A stretch of 64,000 nucleotides of DNA from assembly GCA_022825705.1 (NCBI GenBank), contig JAJDWH010000036.1, positions 372,001-436,000 on the forward strand. The letters run 5' to 3'. Each line of letters starts with the position of its first letter. Position 1 is the first letter of the stretch. Below are positions 45,244 to 54,409 of this stretch, piece by piece. The notes under the pieces are model-generated. The model saw nothing but the letters and a program-made list of their open reading frames with translations, made no database searches and was not told the DNA's origin. This DNA comes from Alphaproteobacteria bacterium. Lineage in GTDB: Bacteria > Pseudomonadota > Alphaproteobacteria > TMED109. Position numbers and translations under genes: made by a program.

Positions 45244-46098
45244 ATGGCCAGGAGACACAGTGTTGACGCGCTGCTCGTTGTCGCACTGCTGACGACGGGC
45301 TGCGCGCCGCTGGCGACCGGTTATGTGCCCGGAAGCTGCCCGCTCCCGGAGTGCTCGGATTGGACCTATCAGCGTCTTGGCAACGACGACCTTCCGATTG
45401 TCGGCTTCCACAAGGGTGGACGCCGGCTGGGCCGGATGACGGTCTATATCGAAGGGGATGGCAACGCGTGGCATCGGCGCTCCCAGGTGTCCAGCGACCC
45501 AACCCCCAATGATCCCGTCTCCCTCCGTCTGGCCATTCGCGATCCGGACGCCGACGTTCTCTATTTGGCTCGACCCTGCCAATACCTGGGCAAAGGGTCC
45601 GTCGAGAATTGCGACCCGTCGCTCTGGACGGTGGCGCGATACTCGCAGGACGTCGTCACGGCGATGGATCGTGCGATCACGGCTGCAAAAGCATCCCCCG
45701 AAGATCGCCTTACCCTGGTCGGCTATTCCGGCGGCGGTGTCGTCGCGACCCTCGTCGCGGCCGGTCGATCGGATGTGGACGAATTGATCACGGTGGCTGC
45801 CCCGCTCGATACCGTCGCCTGGACGAACCACCATCGCGTCTCGGCTCTCGAGGGCTCGCTCAATCCGCTGGACAACTTGCCAGCTTCCAAGCGGACACGC
45901 GCGTTTCACTTCCATGGCGGCCGCGACCGGACGGTACCGCCCGCGGTGGTCGACCGGTACCGCTTGCGGGCATCCAGTGAACGGACCCGTTTTCTCACAC
46001 TTTCGGAGTTCACCCACCAGTGCTGCTGGGTGCGCGACTGGCGGACGCTCTTGTCCATGAACCGCAAGTCCGGTGACTTTGCACCGGGCACGAATTGA
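45244..46098 (+). CDS. Alpha/beta-hydrolase lipoprotein
   Basis: This 284-aa protein has a lipoprotein leader (LLVVALLTTGC). The alpha/beta hydrolase core contains RLGRMTVYIEGDGNAWHRRS (oxyanion), the nucleophile elbow LTLVGYSGGGVVATLVAAG, Asp in FHFHGGRDRTVPPAVVDRY, and His in LSEFTHQCCW. It is probably an esterase at the envelope. It follows the second caspase gene after 34 bp and may belong to the same operon. ATG 45244 starts the leader exactly. Confidence 0.85.
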   Translation: MARRHSVDALLVVALLTTGCAPLATGYVPGSCPLPECSDWTYQRLGNDDLPIVGFHKGGRRLGRMTVYIEGDGNAWHRRSQVSSDPTPNDPVSLRLAIRDPDADVLYLARPCQYLGKGSVENCDPSLWTVARYSQDVVTAMDRAITAAKASPEDRLTLVGYSGGGVVATLVAAGRSDVDELITVAAPLDTVAWTNHHRVSALEGSLNPLDNLPASKRTRAFHFHGGRDRTVPPAVVDRYRLRASSERTRFLTLSEFTHQCCWVRDWRTLLSMNRKSGDFAPGTN

Positions 46099-46335
46099 GG
46101 CGGCTCTAGCGGACGACGACCTGAAGCTGGCCGGGTGGAAGCAGCGATTCACCCAGCGCCGTGAACATCCCCTGGAAGTTCCCCTGGCTTCTGTCTGCTT
46201 CGTGGGCCTCTGCGCCCACCTTGCCGCAAAGCAATCGCGATCGCACAAGAATCCCGAGCCTTGCAGTTGCCCGGCACCGCAAATGCCGCCACGATAGGCT
46301 AAGCAGGACAAGGCTAGCCAGGCGAGGACCCGACC

Positions 46336-47214
46336 ATGATCAGCATCGAACGGCTGCCGGCCCCGTTTGGCTGTGCAGCGTACGGAGCGGACCTGACGGC
46401 AGGTGTCGATGACGACCAGTTCCGCACGTTGTCGCAGGCCCTCTACCAGCATCGCCTTCTGGTTCTCAAGGACCAGACCTGCAACAAGGACGCCTTTCTT
46501 CGTTTCGGGCGGCAGTGGGGCGTCCCGATCCAGCACGTCGTGGATACGGCGCGCATGCCGGGTTACCCCGATCTGCTGGAGGTCGGCAACATGGCGCGGC
46601 GAAAGCAGGATCCCCTTACCCGGAACAGCGCCGCGTTCTGGCATACCGACCAGTCCTACGAAGCCGATGTCGCGACCGCGACCATGCTGTACGCGCGGAA
46701 GGTTCCGGACGAGGGCGGCGAGACCCGCATTCTCGACATGAAGGCGGCCTACGACGACCTTGACGAGCCCACGCGAGAGCGCATCGACGGACTGGTCGCC
46801 GTGCATTTCTACGGGTCAACGTCGGGCCGCGACGGCGAACTGCCGACCCCGAAGCTGACCGATGCCCAGGCCGCCAACGTCCCGCCGGTCCCGCACCCGC
46901 TGGTGCGGCCCCATGCCGTCACCGGCGAACGTGCCCTATACGCGATCGGCGGCACGGCCTTCGACATCGAGGGGATGCCGAGCGATGACGCGGACCGCCT
47001 GATCCGGACGCTCAAGGCGCACTGCGTGCAGGACAAGTACATCTACGCCCACAAGTATGAGGTCGGTGACGTCGCGATCTGGGACACCCAGATGACGATG
47101 CATAGCGCGACTCCGATCGGCGCTCCCAACGGCCCCGGCACCGAACGCCTCCTCTGGCGGATCAGCGTGCGGGGCGTTCCGGGCGTATACGCGCGTGCCG
47201 CGGTCGCCGCATGA
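46336..47214 (+). CDS. TauD/TfdA-family 2-oxoglutarate-dependent dioxygenase
   Basis: This 292-aa Fe(II)/2-oxoglutarate enzyme has His-x-Asp in SAAFWHTDQSYEAD, the distal His in DTQMTMHSATPIG, and the 2-oxoglutarate Arg in ERLLWRISVRG. The N-terminus FGCAAYGADLTAGVDDDQFR is typical of the family, which hydroxylates small acids such as taurine or aryloxyacetates. The substrate is unknown. The stop overlaps the next gene by 4 bp (ATGA), so it forms an operon with a GST and probably an SDR. Confidence 0.92.
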   Translation: MISIERLPAPFGCAAYGADLTAGVDDDQFRTLSQALYQHRLLVLKDQTCNKDAFLRFGRQWGVPIQHVVDTARMPGYPDLLEVGNMARRKQDPLTRNSAAFWHTDQSYEADVATATMLYARKVPDEGGETRILDMKAAYDDLDEPTRERIDGLVAVHFYGSTSGRDGELPTPKLTDAQAANVPPVPHPLVRPHAVTGERALYAIGGTAFDIEGMPSDDADRLIRTLKAHCVQDKYIYAHKYEVGDVAIWDTQMTMHSATPIGAPNGPGTERLLWRISVRGVPGVYARAAVAA

Positions 47215-47933
47215 TCGACCTGCACTACTGGCCGACGCCCAACGGTAAGAAGGTCACGATCCTCCTGGAGGAATGCGGGCTTCCCTACAACGTCGTCCCG
47301 TGCCATATCGGCCGCGGTGACCAGTTCGGCGAGAAGTTCCTGCGCATCAGCCCGAACAACCGGATGCCCGCGATCGTCGATCACGAACCGGCGGACGGCG
47401 GCGAGCCGGTCGCCGTCTTCGAATCGGGCGCGATCATGATGTACCTCGCCGAGAAGGCCGGAAAGTTCTATCCCCTCGACCTCCGCGAACGCCACGACGT
47501 CAATCAGTGGGTCATGTGGCAGATGGCCAACCAGGGGCCCAAGACGGGTGAACTCGGCCACTTCCGCCGCCTCGAGGAATCGGCCGGCGACCAGAGCTAC
47601 GCGCTGCGGCGATTCGACAACGAGGTCAACCGCCTGTACGGCGTGCTGAACAACCGCCTGTACGACCGCCCCTTCATCGCCGGCGATCAGTACACGATCG
47701 CCGACATGGTCTCGTACCCGTGGACCGTCGGATGGAAATCGCAGGGGCAGGACATCGAGGAGTTCCCGTATTTCAAGCGCTGGTTCGAGGAAATGTCGGC
47801 CCGCCCCGCCGTGCAGAAGGGCATGGCCGTTGGCTCGGGGCTCGGCGAAAGTCCGGACACCTTGTCGGACGAGGAGAAGGCACGACGGCGCGAGCTCCTC
47901 TACAACCAGCGTGCACGCCCGGTGCCGGCGTAG
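47211..47933 (+). CDS. Glutathione S-transferase family protein
   Basis: This 240-aa protein has an N-terminal thioredoxin-fold domain (HYWPTPNGKKVTILLEECGL, NNRMPAIVDH, FESGAIMMYLAEKAGKFYP) and a helical C-terminal domain. It resembles the YfcG/Ure2p-like (nu) class, in which Thr/Asn-Gly near residue 10 contacts glutathione. Translation is coupled to the dioxygenase by ATGA. Confidence 0.9.
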   Translation: MIDLHYWPTPNGKKVTILLEECGLPYNVVPCHIGRGDQFGEKFLRISPNNRMPAIVDHEPADGGEPVAVFESGAIMMYLAEKAGKFYPLDLRERHDVNQWVMWQMANQGPKTGELGHFRRLEESAGDQSYALRRFDNEVNRLYGVLNNRLYDRPFIAGDQYTIADMVSYPWTVGWKSQGQDIEEFPYFKRWFEEMSARPAVQKGMAVGSGLGESPDTLSDEEKARRRELLYNQRARPVPA

Positions 47934-47970
47934 TCCGTTGGCCGGGTTCGCGAAGACGGGCGCCTGAACG

Positions 47971-48729
47971 TTGCTGCGGGACCTCTCCGGGACGATTGCC
48001 TGGGTAACCGGCGCGGGCACCGGTATCGGCCAGGGCGGCGCCGTGGCGCTGGCGGGCGAAGGGGTCCGGGTGGTCCTTTCCGGTCGCCGCCGCCCGGAGC
48101 TGGAACGCACGGCGAAGGCGATCGAAGACGGCGGCGGGGTGGCCGTGATCGAACCGCTCGACGTCACCGATCAGGCGGCCGTGGAGGCGGTGGCCCAGCG
48201 CATCGATGATCGCTGGGGCCGGTGCGACATCCTGGTGAATTCGGCGGGTGTGAACATCCGCGACCGTCACTGGGGTGATGTCGACAGCGCCGAGTTCGAT
48301 CAGGTCGTGGCGATCAATCTCAATGGCGCGTTCTACTGCACGCAGGCGGTATTGCCGATGATGCGTGCGCGCAAGGACGGCCTGGTGATTCAGGTGTCAT
48401 CTTGGGCCGGTCGCTACCACAGTTACATCACGGGCCCCGCCTACGGGGCTTCCAAGTTCGGCCTGACGGCGCTGAGCGCCAACCTCAATATCGAGGAGTG
48501 CATCCACGGGATACGCTCCTGCGCCCTTTGTCCCGGCGAGGTGGCGACGCCGATCCTGGACCGGCGCCCGGTGCCGGTGTCGGCGGAGGATCGGGCGAAG
48601 ATGGTGCAGCCGGACGACATGGGCGACCTGATCCTGTTCATCGCCCGGATGCCGGCGCACGTCTGCCTGAACGAGATCGTCGTCAGCCCGACCTGGAACC
48701 GCGGCTACGTCCGGCAGCACCACGGTTAG
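47971..48729 (+). CDS. Short-chain dehydrogenase/reductase
   Basis: This 252-aa Rossmann enzyme has the NAD(P) loop AWVTGAGTGIGQGGAVALAG, DILVNSAGVNIRD, and the catalytic Ser/Tyr/Lys in VSSWAGRYHSYITGPAYGAS with Tyr-x3-Lys (YGASK). It starts with TTG at 47971, 37 bp after the GST. Together with the dioxygenase and GST it suggests a small catabolic or modification pathway with unknown substrate. Confidence 0.92.
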   Translation: MLRDLSGTIAWVTGAGTGIGQGGAVALAGEGVRVVLSGRRRPELERTAKAIEDGGGVAVIEPLDVTDQAAVEAVAQRIDDRWGRCDILVNSAGVNIRDRHWGDVDSAEFDQVVAINLNGAFYCTQAVLPMMRARKDGLVIQVSSWAGRYHSYITGPAYGASKFGLTALSANLNIEECIHGIRSCALCPGEVATPILDRRPVPVSAEDRAKMVQPDDMGDLILFIARMPAHVCLNEIVVSPTWNRGYVRQHHG

Positions 48730-49333
48730 CGTCGGATCCTGACTCCCGGTGCCGACTCGCGGCACCGGGCACGCCCGTCGAAGCGACCGGCGCGGGAATG
48801 ACGCCGGGCCGACGTGCCTGGAGTGGCAGCATTGCCGACGGCGCATGTGGCGTCAGCCAGGTGCGCAGAGAGCCGCTCCGATGGCAGCACGCCGAACGTT
48901 GGAGCGAGCGTTGGTATCTGCGTCAACCCGCATTCAGACGAACTGCCAGCGCGGATGGCGGGTATCACCCAGCCGGTGACAAGGAGCATTCGATACCTTG
49001 TGGCTCGATTCAGCGGTTCGCGGCGCGCCCGCGCACTGGTCTGCTGGCCCATGACTCCCGCGCGTCTTCGGCCCACGAGTTACGCAGGTCAGCGAGGGTG
49101 AACGCGTGAGTGCGCATCGGTACGATTGCCGGCGGGGTCGCGCGGAGTAGCGAAATCGGCACCGGGCCGGAACCGCGATCGTCCGCTCCCGCAACCGAGC
49201 GCGGGGCTCTAACGATACAACGCGAATGGGCCAAATTGGTTGTCAGGCATAGGAATTCCCCATATGCTGCCGCGGAACTGACGCGGCATTAGCTCTGTCG
49301 ATTCGTCGGCCTGCATTAGGAGGAATTCGAGTC
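48730..49333. other. Intergenic region between the SDR and the small lipoprotein
   Basis: About 600 bp with no supportable gene. The last 100 bp are less GC-rich and contain the ribosome binding site and probable promoter of the small lipoprotein. The rest may be degenerate coding DNA. Confidence 0.4.
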
Positions 49334-49666
49334 ATGCAACACCTGCCCCGCACCGGTATTGGTGTCCTCTTCGTCGTCCTGGCCGCGCTGACGCTTTCGG
49401 CGTGCGCGGGTGGGTGCCGCGGTGCTGAGTGTGAAGACAAGATGGCGATGATGAGTGCCGCCGCCGAGGCCAATGCCGCCGCCGCTGAGGCAGCGAATCA
49501 GGCCGCTGCAGCCAACAGTGCGATGCTTGCAGAGAACGCTGGCGGCGACACGGAACTCCGCCGCCTGGTTGAACGCGCGATGGCGATGGCAGAGCAGAAC
49601 CGCGCCGCGCTGCGCACGCTGAGCGAGAAGGTCGACCGCATGTTCGCGACGATGTCCCGGAAGTAG
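49334..49666 (+). CDS. Small Ala-rich coiled-coil lipoprotein (Lpp/OprI-like)
   Basis: This 110-aa protein has a lipoprotein leader (GVLFVVLAALTLSAC), then a Cys-containing linker (GGCRGAECEDK) and a continuous Ala-rich helix (AAAEANAAAAEAANQAAAAN, LRRLVERAMAMAEQNRAALR) ending in SRK. The plan recalls murein lipoprotein Lpp/OprI, but the family match is not certain. AGGAGG lies just upstream and a terminator follows, so it is a single-gene unit of the kind expected for an abundant envelope protein. Confidence 0.75.
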   Translation: MQHLPRTGIGVLFVVLAALTLSACAGGCRGAECEDKMAMMSAAAEANAAAAEAANQAAAANSAMLAENAGGDTELRRLVERAMAMAEQNRAALRTLSEKVDRMFATMSRK

Positions 49667-50018
49667 GCATCGACGCGCTGACGTCGCGCATTCGCTGAAC
49701 AGGAGCCCAAGGACCTCCCGGGGTTCTTGGGCTTTGTTCGTACCCTACGTGTCCGGCGGGTAGCGCACCCGCGGCTGGGCTCTGCCGCGGCGCATCCGGG
49801 CCGGTGGTCGCTCGTCTCGCCCCCAGCCGTACGCAAGCCGGCACGGCCCGTGACGAAACGGGTCACCGCATGAATCCGGCAGATTCCCAGAGCGCTTGGA
49901 GGTGCTGGCGGGAGCGTCGGCGCTGTCCGGTCGACCGGTCGGGGGAACGGGGTCCCGCCAGGCGCGACTGACCGCCACCTTGGCCCGGGAGCAGGTTCGC
50001 GCAGCCGTGGCCGTCGGT
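49667..50018. other. Convergent intergenic region between the small lipoprotein and L,D-transpeptidase
   Basis: It contains the lipoprotein terminator at 49704-49737. I see no gene in the rest. Confidence 0.45.
49704..49737 (+). terminator. Rho-independent terminator of the small lipoprotein gene
   Basis: AGCCCAAG and CTTGGGCT form an 8-bp stem around a GC-rich loop, followed by TTTGTT. It lies 38 bp after the stop codon. Confidence 0.75.
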
Positions 50019-50990
50019 CTAGGGGCCCAGCAGTTCCACGACGTCCTGCGGCTGGTCGATGGCGTCCTGCGGCTGATCGATACTGACCTGCACGGGCGCG
50101 CCGCTGGCCCTGACGACTGCGGACCGGACCCGGTTCCAGTCAATGCGAGCAACCTCGGTCCCCGCTGCCTGCTGGATGATCTTCGCGGCGAGCGGGTACA
50201 GCTGGGCCGGCGGGAGCTCGGGCGGCGTGTCGACGCCGTCGCCCATCTCCCGCGCATACGTGGGCTCGCGATGCACTTCCACGAAGAAATCGTCGCCATC
50301 CCAGCCCGCCTTGATGGGCTGGTTGACGATCGCAACCGGCGTGCCGGGTTGCACGGCTTGGAACAGCCAGGCGACACTCTCCGGGTACATGCGGATGCAG
50401 CCGTGCGTGACCCGCATGCCGATCCCCCACGGCTTGTTGGTGCCGTGAATCAGGTAGCCCGGCATGCCGAGATAGATTGCATGTCCGCCCAGCGGATTAT
50501 CGGGTCCGGGCGGGACCACGGGCGGCAGCGAAGGGTCTTCTTCCCGGATCGATTTGGGCACGTACCACGACGGATTCTTGGCCATCCGGACAATTTCGGT
50601 GTCGCCGAGCGGCGTGGTCCAGTTGTAGCGGCCGATGCCGATGGGGAACGATACCGGCGGGCTGCCGTCCGCGGGGAAATAGTACAGTCGCAGGTCACCG
50701 AGATTGATGATGAGCCCCGTCCGCTTGCCCTGCGGCAGCACGTGCCGTGACGGCAGCACGAGACGGGTTTCGGCTTCCGGCACCCAGGGATCGACTCCAG
50801 GGTTCGCGCTCATGATTTCGGTGAACGCGAGGCCGTGCGGGCGCGCCACCTCGAACAGGGTTTCCGTCCCCTTGACCAGATAGTCTCCAGCGGATCCGAC
50901 GAGATCGGATCGTGCCGGACTCGCGGCCTCGGCGCGGATCCCGGCCACGATGACAAAGGACGCCAGCATGCAGCACCGTGACAGCGACAT
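50019..50990 (-). CDS. L,D-transpeptidase (ErfK/YbiS/YcfS/YnhG type) with LysM-like domain
   Basis: This 323-aa protein has a signal peptide, a LysM-like segment (GDYLVKGTETLFEVARPHGL), and a YkuD catalytic domain ending in IGMRVTHGCIRMYPESVAW with the nucleophile Cys in HGCIRM. It forms 3-3 cross-links in peptidoglycan or attaches lipoprotein to it; the Lpp-like gene next door is a possible partner (inference). AGGGAGG precedes ATG 50990. This start codon overlaps the apt start on the other strand within a single CATG. Confidence 0.92.
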   Translation of the reverse strand: MSLSRCCMLASFVIVAGIRAEAASPARSDLVGSAGDYLVKGTETLFEVARPHGLAFTEIMSANPGVDPWVPEAETRLVLPSRHVLPQGKRTGLIINLGDLRLYYFPADGSPPVSFPIGIGRYNWTTPLGDTEIVRMAKNPSWYVPKSIREEDPSLPPVVPPGPDNPLGGHAIYLGMPGYLIHGTNKPWGIGMRVTHGCIRMYPESVAWLFQAVQPGTPVAIVNQPIKAGWDGDDFFVEVHREPTYAREMGDGVDTPPELPPAQLYPLAAKIIQQAAGTEVARIDWNRVRSAVVRASGAPVQVSIDQPQDAIDQPQDVVELLGP

Positions 50991-51516
50991 GGACCTTGCC
51001 TCCCTGGTTCGCACCATCCCGGACTATCCCAAGCCCGGGATCCTCTTTCGCGATATTACAACGCTCATCCAGGATGGTGCGGGATTCCGGCAAGTTACGG
51101 AACGCCTTGCGGGCCGCTATCGCTCACGGGGGCTAGACAAGATCGCAGGTATCGAGGCGCGCGGGCTCATTTTCGGGGCGACGATCGCAACCGACCTGGG
51201 AATCGGCTTTGTGCCAGTACGGAAGCCGGGCAAGCTGCCGCACGAGACCATCGCGGAACGCTACACGCTGGAATACGGGACGGACACGCTGGAAGTCCAC
51301 CGTGACTCGATTCGCGCGGGCGAGCGGGTGCTCCTGGTCGACGACCTGCTCGCGACGGGCGGCACGGCCGTCGCAGCGTCCAAGCTGGTGCGTCGGCTCG
51401 GCGGCGTGCTCGACGAGTTCGCGGTCGTGATCGAACTCACCGGATTGCCCGGTCGGGAGCGTCTCGACGAGGCAGATGTCCCGATGTTCGCGCTCCTGCA
51501 GATGAGCGACAGCTGA
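50989..51516 (+). CDS. apt: Adenine phosphoribosyltransferase
   Basis: This 175-aa purine-salvage enzyme makes AMP from adenine and PRPP. The family start VRTIPDYPKPGILFRDITTL fits ATG 50989 (MDLASLVRT). The PRPP loop is VLLVDDLLATGGTAVAASKL, and IEARGLIFGATIATDLGIGF is conserved. ATG 50950 or 50968 would extend into the L,D-transpeptidase gene. No strong ribosome binding site precedes 50989. The start is divergent from and overlaps that of the transpeptidase. Confidence 0.94.
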   Translation: MDLASLVRTIPDYPKPGILFRDITTLIQDGAGFRQVTERLAGRYRSRGLDKIAGIEARGLIFGATIATDLGIGFVPVRKPGKLPHETIAERYTLEYGTDTLEVHRDSIRAGERVLLVDDLLATGGTAVAASKLVRRLGGVLDEFAVVIELTGLPGRERLDEADVPMFALLQMSDS

Positions 51517-51672
51517 GCGGCCGGCAGTTCCGGACCTTGAGCCGGCGATCAGAGCCGGCGGCCGCACGGAAACCCGATCGGATCTTGACCTGCGCGGCCC
51601 CCCGGAACGTCCATGTGCCGCCGCCCGGCGCGAGTACGGCCCGCATGTGATACAGCCCGGAAGATCTGTTAT

Positions 51673-51687
51673 GTTCCTTTTTTGTTC
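51673..51687. promoter_or_regulatory. LexA-type box upstream of the DUF2840-traF-relaxase operon
   Basis: GTTCCTTTTTTGTTC fits GTTC-N7-GTTC exactly, the known alphaproteobacterial LexA box. It ends 18 bp before the DUF2840 start codon, in a promoter-like A/T-rich patch. Confidence 0.75.
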
Positions 51688-51705
51688 TCGTCTGCCGGGA
51701 TTCGT

Positions 51706-52224
51706 ATGCGATCTGAGCGAGCAGGCCGCGGGGAGGTTCCGCGTCTACCGGCGCCGGCGAATTGGTCGGCAGGGCCTGCCCCGCTAACCGGTGCCCTTCG
51801 GCTGAACACTCGGCACCATCAGATCACGCTGCCGTTCGCACGTCCTGCCGTCGCGAGGCCGGACGGCTGGTTCGGGTTCGAGCCCGGGGCGGTGTTCGTC
51901 CAGCTCCTCCGCGAGCTTGCCCGTCGCGGTCCGGACCGTTGGCGTCTCGTCGTGCTCCGTGCGGGGGGGCCGGATGAGCATCTGTGCCGCGTCGCGGGAG
52001 TTCGTCCGGGCGCGGAAATACTTCTCCGGGTCACCGGCAAGGGTCGCACCGGACGCGTGCTGCGTACGTTTGCGGCCATCCATCGTCTGGGAATCGATCC
52101 GGTCGACGTGTCCCCGCCATGGTTCGCGAGTGCAGGTGCCGCGCTGAACGCCGGCCTCGCGCCGCACCCGTACTCCACGTGTCAGCATGCCGCGTATCTG
52201 GCGGTCCGGCGGGTGGGCGGATGA
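51706..52224 (+). CDS. DUF2840 conjugation-associated protein
   Basis: This 172-aa protein has a core RLNTRHHQITLPFARPAVAR followed by PDGWFGFEPGAVFVQLLREL, then GAEILLRVTGKGRTGRVLRT, typical of DUF2840. These proteins occur next to TraF-type peptidases and relaxases in IncP/Ti-like mobilisation modules; their role is unknown. The stop overlaps traF by 4 bp (ATGA). The start at ATG 51706 lies just after a LexA-type box. Confidence 0.85.
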   Translation: MRSERAGRGEVPRLPAPANWSAGPAPLTGALRLNTRHHQITLPFARPAVARPDGWFGFEPGAVFVQLLRELARRGPDRWRLVVLRAGGPDEHLCRVAGVRPGAEILLRVTGKGRTGRVLRTFAAIHRLGIDPVDVSPPWFASAGAALNAGLAPHPYSTCQHAAYLAVRRVGG

Positions 52225-52742
52225 GGCGGCCGGAATACGCTGCCGTCCTCTTGGTCATGACGGGATTGCTCGCGGCCGCCTGGACGGGAGAGCGCCGTCC
52301 ATGGCTCATCTACAACGCGTCGGAGAGCGCCCCCGTCGGGTTCTACCTGCGGTTCGCCCGCCCGGCCGCGATCGGTGACTACACCCTGGTGAGGGCCGAC
52401 AGCCGACCGGGAATCGAAGCTGCCGCCCGCAACCTGGTTCCAACGGGGACACCCCTCGTCAAACGTCTGGTGGCGGGGCCGGGCGACCGGGTGTGCCGGC
52501 ATGCGGCGCGTGTCACGGTCAACGGTCATCCGGTCGCCGCGGCCCTCGGCCACGATCGGGCGGGTCGTCCGCTGCCGGCCTGGTCGGGTTGCGTGCGCCT
52601 GCGCGCCGGCGAGACGTTCCTGCTGCAGGATCATCCGCGATCGTTCGACGGTCGGTACCACGGGCCGACGCCGGTGTCCGACCTTGCCGGGCGGCTGGTG
52701 CCGCTCGGATCGCTCCGCTGGCTCCCGGGGAACGGTCCCTGA
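52221..52742 (+). CDS. traF: TraF-type S26 signal peptidase family protein
   Basis: This 173-aa protein has an N-terminal membrane helix, then WLIYNASESAPVGFYLRFAR, where the Ser in SAPVG is the S26 nucleophile, and PLVKRLVAGPGDRVC with the catalytic Lys. The distal motif ends in LVPLGSLRWLP. In RP4, TraF processes and cyclises the TrbC pilin. Here the pilin downstream is of F type, so the substrate is unclear. It is overlapped by its neighbours on both sides. Confidence 0.88.
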   Translation: MRRPEYAAVLLVMTGLLAAAWTGERRPWLIYNASESAPVGFYLRFARPAAIGDYTLVRADSRPGIEAAARNLVPTGTPLVKRLVAGPGDRVCRHAARVTVNGHPVAAALGHDRAGRPLPAWSGCVRLRAGETFLLQDHPRSFDGRYHGPTPVSDLAGRLVPLGSLRWLPGNGP

Positions 52743-54409
52743 CGGCTGCCGGCGGCGCGCGGCTCCGCGGCGAGGGCCGCGCGCCGGCACCCTTGCTGCG
52801 CCGCGTCCAGGCGCTCGGGCACCTCCGCGGCGGGCGGTCGAACGCGGCGCGCGGTGGCCGCCGGTTTCATGCGCCCGGCCAGCGCCGCTGCATTGTCAGG
52901 CTGAGCTGTCTCGGAGCGACCGGGGCCGCCAATACCCGCGCGCATCTCCGGTATCTCGGGCGAGACGGCGTCGAGCCGGACGGCAGTCCCGGCACGCTGT
53001 ACGGCCCGGCCGGCCGGGGCGTTGCTCCGGATGCGTTCGTCGAGCGCGCCCGTGGCGACCCGGGGCAGGCGCGGATCATGCTGTCTCCGGATGACGCGTC
53101 CGAGCTGGACCGGCTTCATGACGTGACGTGCGATGTCATGGCCGGCCTGGCGCGCGACCTGGACCGCGAACTCGACTGGGTTGCGGTCGACCACGCCAAC
53201 ACCGGCCGTCTGCACGCCCATGTCGTGGTGCGCGGGCGCGATGCCGACGGGCGGGATCTCCAATGGGACCGGCGCAGCCTGCACCGTCGGGTCCGCGCCC
53301 TGGCGATGGCCGCACTGACACGGGAACTCGGGCCGGATTCGGACCGGGCCCTGCGTGAGCGGCTGCGGGCCGAAGCCCGCAGCCAGCAACTGACCGGGCT
53401 CGACCTGGGTCTGGTTGAGCGGTCCCGAGGCGGTGTGGTCGATCTGCGGGGTCGGCCGGAGGGGCGCGATGCGCACCTGGGCCGGGCCCGCATGATCGAC
53501 CGGGTGCGCACCCTGTCGCGGATGGGTCTGGCGGCAGAGACCGCCCCGCTGCAATGGACGCTGGCACCCGACACGCTGCCCACGCTTCGCGCCATCGGTG
53601 AGCGGCGGGAAACCTATCGCCTGCTGGAACGAGCGATCACGGAGACCGGTCTGCACCGGCCCCTGCGGGACCGCGCCGTCGCCGATGGCCGGATGCTCGA
53701 GCGGGGCATCACGGGGGCGCTGGTGGCGTGGGGGCGCCGCTCCGGCGCGGCGCCGATCCCATACGCGGTGGTCGATGGATTGGACGGCAGGGTTTGGTAC
53801 GCCGACCTCGTCGACGTGCCTGCCGGAATCGCGGCTGGCGTGATCGTCGAACTCCGCGCCGCCAACCCGCGCCTCGCGGCGCTGGACCGTGCGATCGATG
53901 CGGAGGTCCGGTCGCGGAACGGGATCTGGTGGTTCGGGCGTTCCGGTTGGGAGGACGCCGATCGCCGCGTCCGCGCGCTGGCGCGCGTCGGTCTGGCTGC
54001 GCCGGCAGGACTCGACCGCTGGCGGGTCGCCGACGACCTCCCGGCACGCGTTCGCACCGTGGGCCTGGCGCGTCAGTACCGGGGAACTGCCGTCCAGGTG
54101 CTCGATCCCCATGCCCTCGACCGGCAAGTCTCCCATCCCGGCCCCGCGTGGCTGGACACGCTCGCACGGTCCGGCCGCGTGATTGCCGATCGTGGCTTCG
54201 GGCGGGCAGTACGCGAGGCGCTGGCGGAACGGCGTCGGCGCGACCTCGGGGTGTCGGTACGGCGCGGGGAACCGGACGCCACCGATCGGGATACCGGTCG
54301 AGACGACGATGACGCGGCACGCCACGGGCGTCCGGGCCGGGTGGGGCCCGGGATCCGCCACCGACCGGAGATTCGCCGGCCAACGCACGGACTGGATCGC
54401 GGCGCCTGA
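52739..54409 (+). CDS. Conjugative relaxase (VirD2/RlxS-like, DUF3363)
   Basis: This ~556-aa protein nicks the transfer origin and pilots the strand. The N-terminal relaxase core has RAHLRYLGRDGVEPDGSPGT and the metal-binding His triad in WVAVDHANTGRLHAHVVVRG. The DUF3363 region follows. The start is uncertain: no ATG or GTG fits, and a CTG at 52739 overlapping the traF stop (CTGA) is the natural coupled candidate. The C-terminus is basic and Asp/Arg-rich. The origin of transfer was not identified. Confidence 0.85.
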   Translation: MTAAGGARLRGEGRAPAPLLRRVQALGHLRGGRSNAARGGRRFHAPGQRRCIVRLSCLGATGAANTRAHLRYLGRDGVEPDGSPGTLYGPAGRGVAPDAFVERARGDPGQARIMLSPDDASELDRLHDVTCDVMAGLARDLDRELDWVAVDHANTGRLHAHVVVRGRDADGRDLQWDRRSLHRRVRALAMAALTRELGPDSDRALRERLRAEARSQQLTGLDLGLVERSRGGVVDLRGRPEGRDAHLGRARMIDRVRTLSRMGLAAETAPLQWTLAPDTLPTLRAIGERRETYRLLERAITETGLHRPLRDRAVADGRMLERGITGALVAWGRRSGAAPIPYAVVDGLDGRVWYADLVDVPAGIAAGVIVELRAANPRLAALDRAIDAEVRSRNGIWWFGRSGWEDADRRVRALARVGLAAPAGLDRWRVADDLPARVRTVGLARQYRGTAVQVLDPHALDRQVSHPGPAWLDTLARSGRVIADRGFGRAVREALAERRRRDLGVSVRRGEPDATDRDTGRDDDDAARHGRPGRVGPGIRHRPEIRRPTHGLDRGA

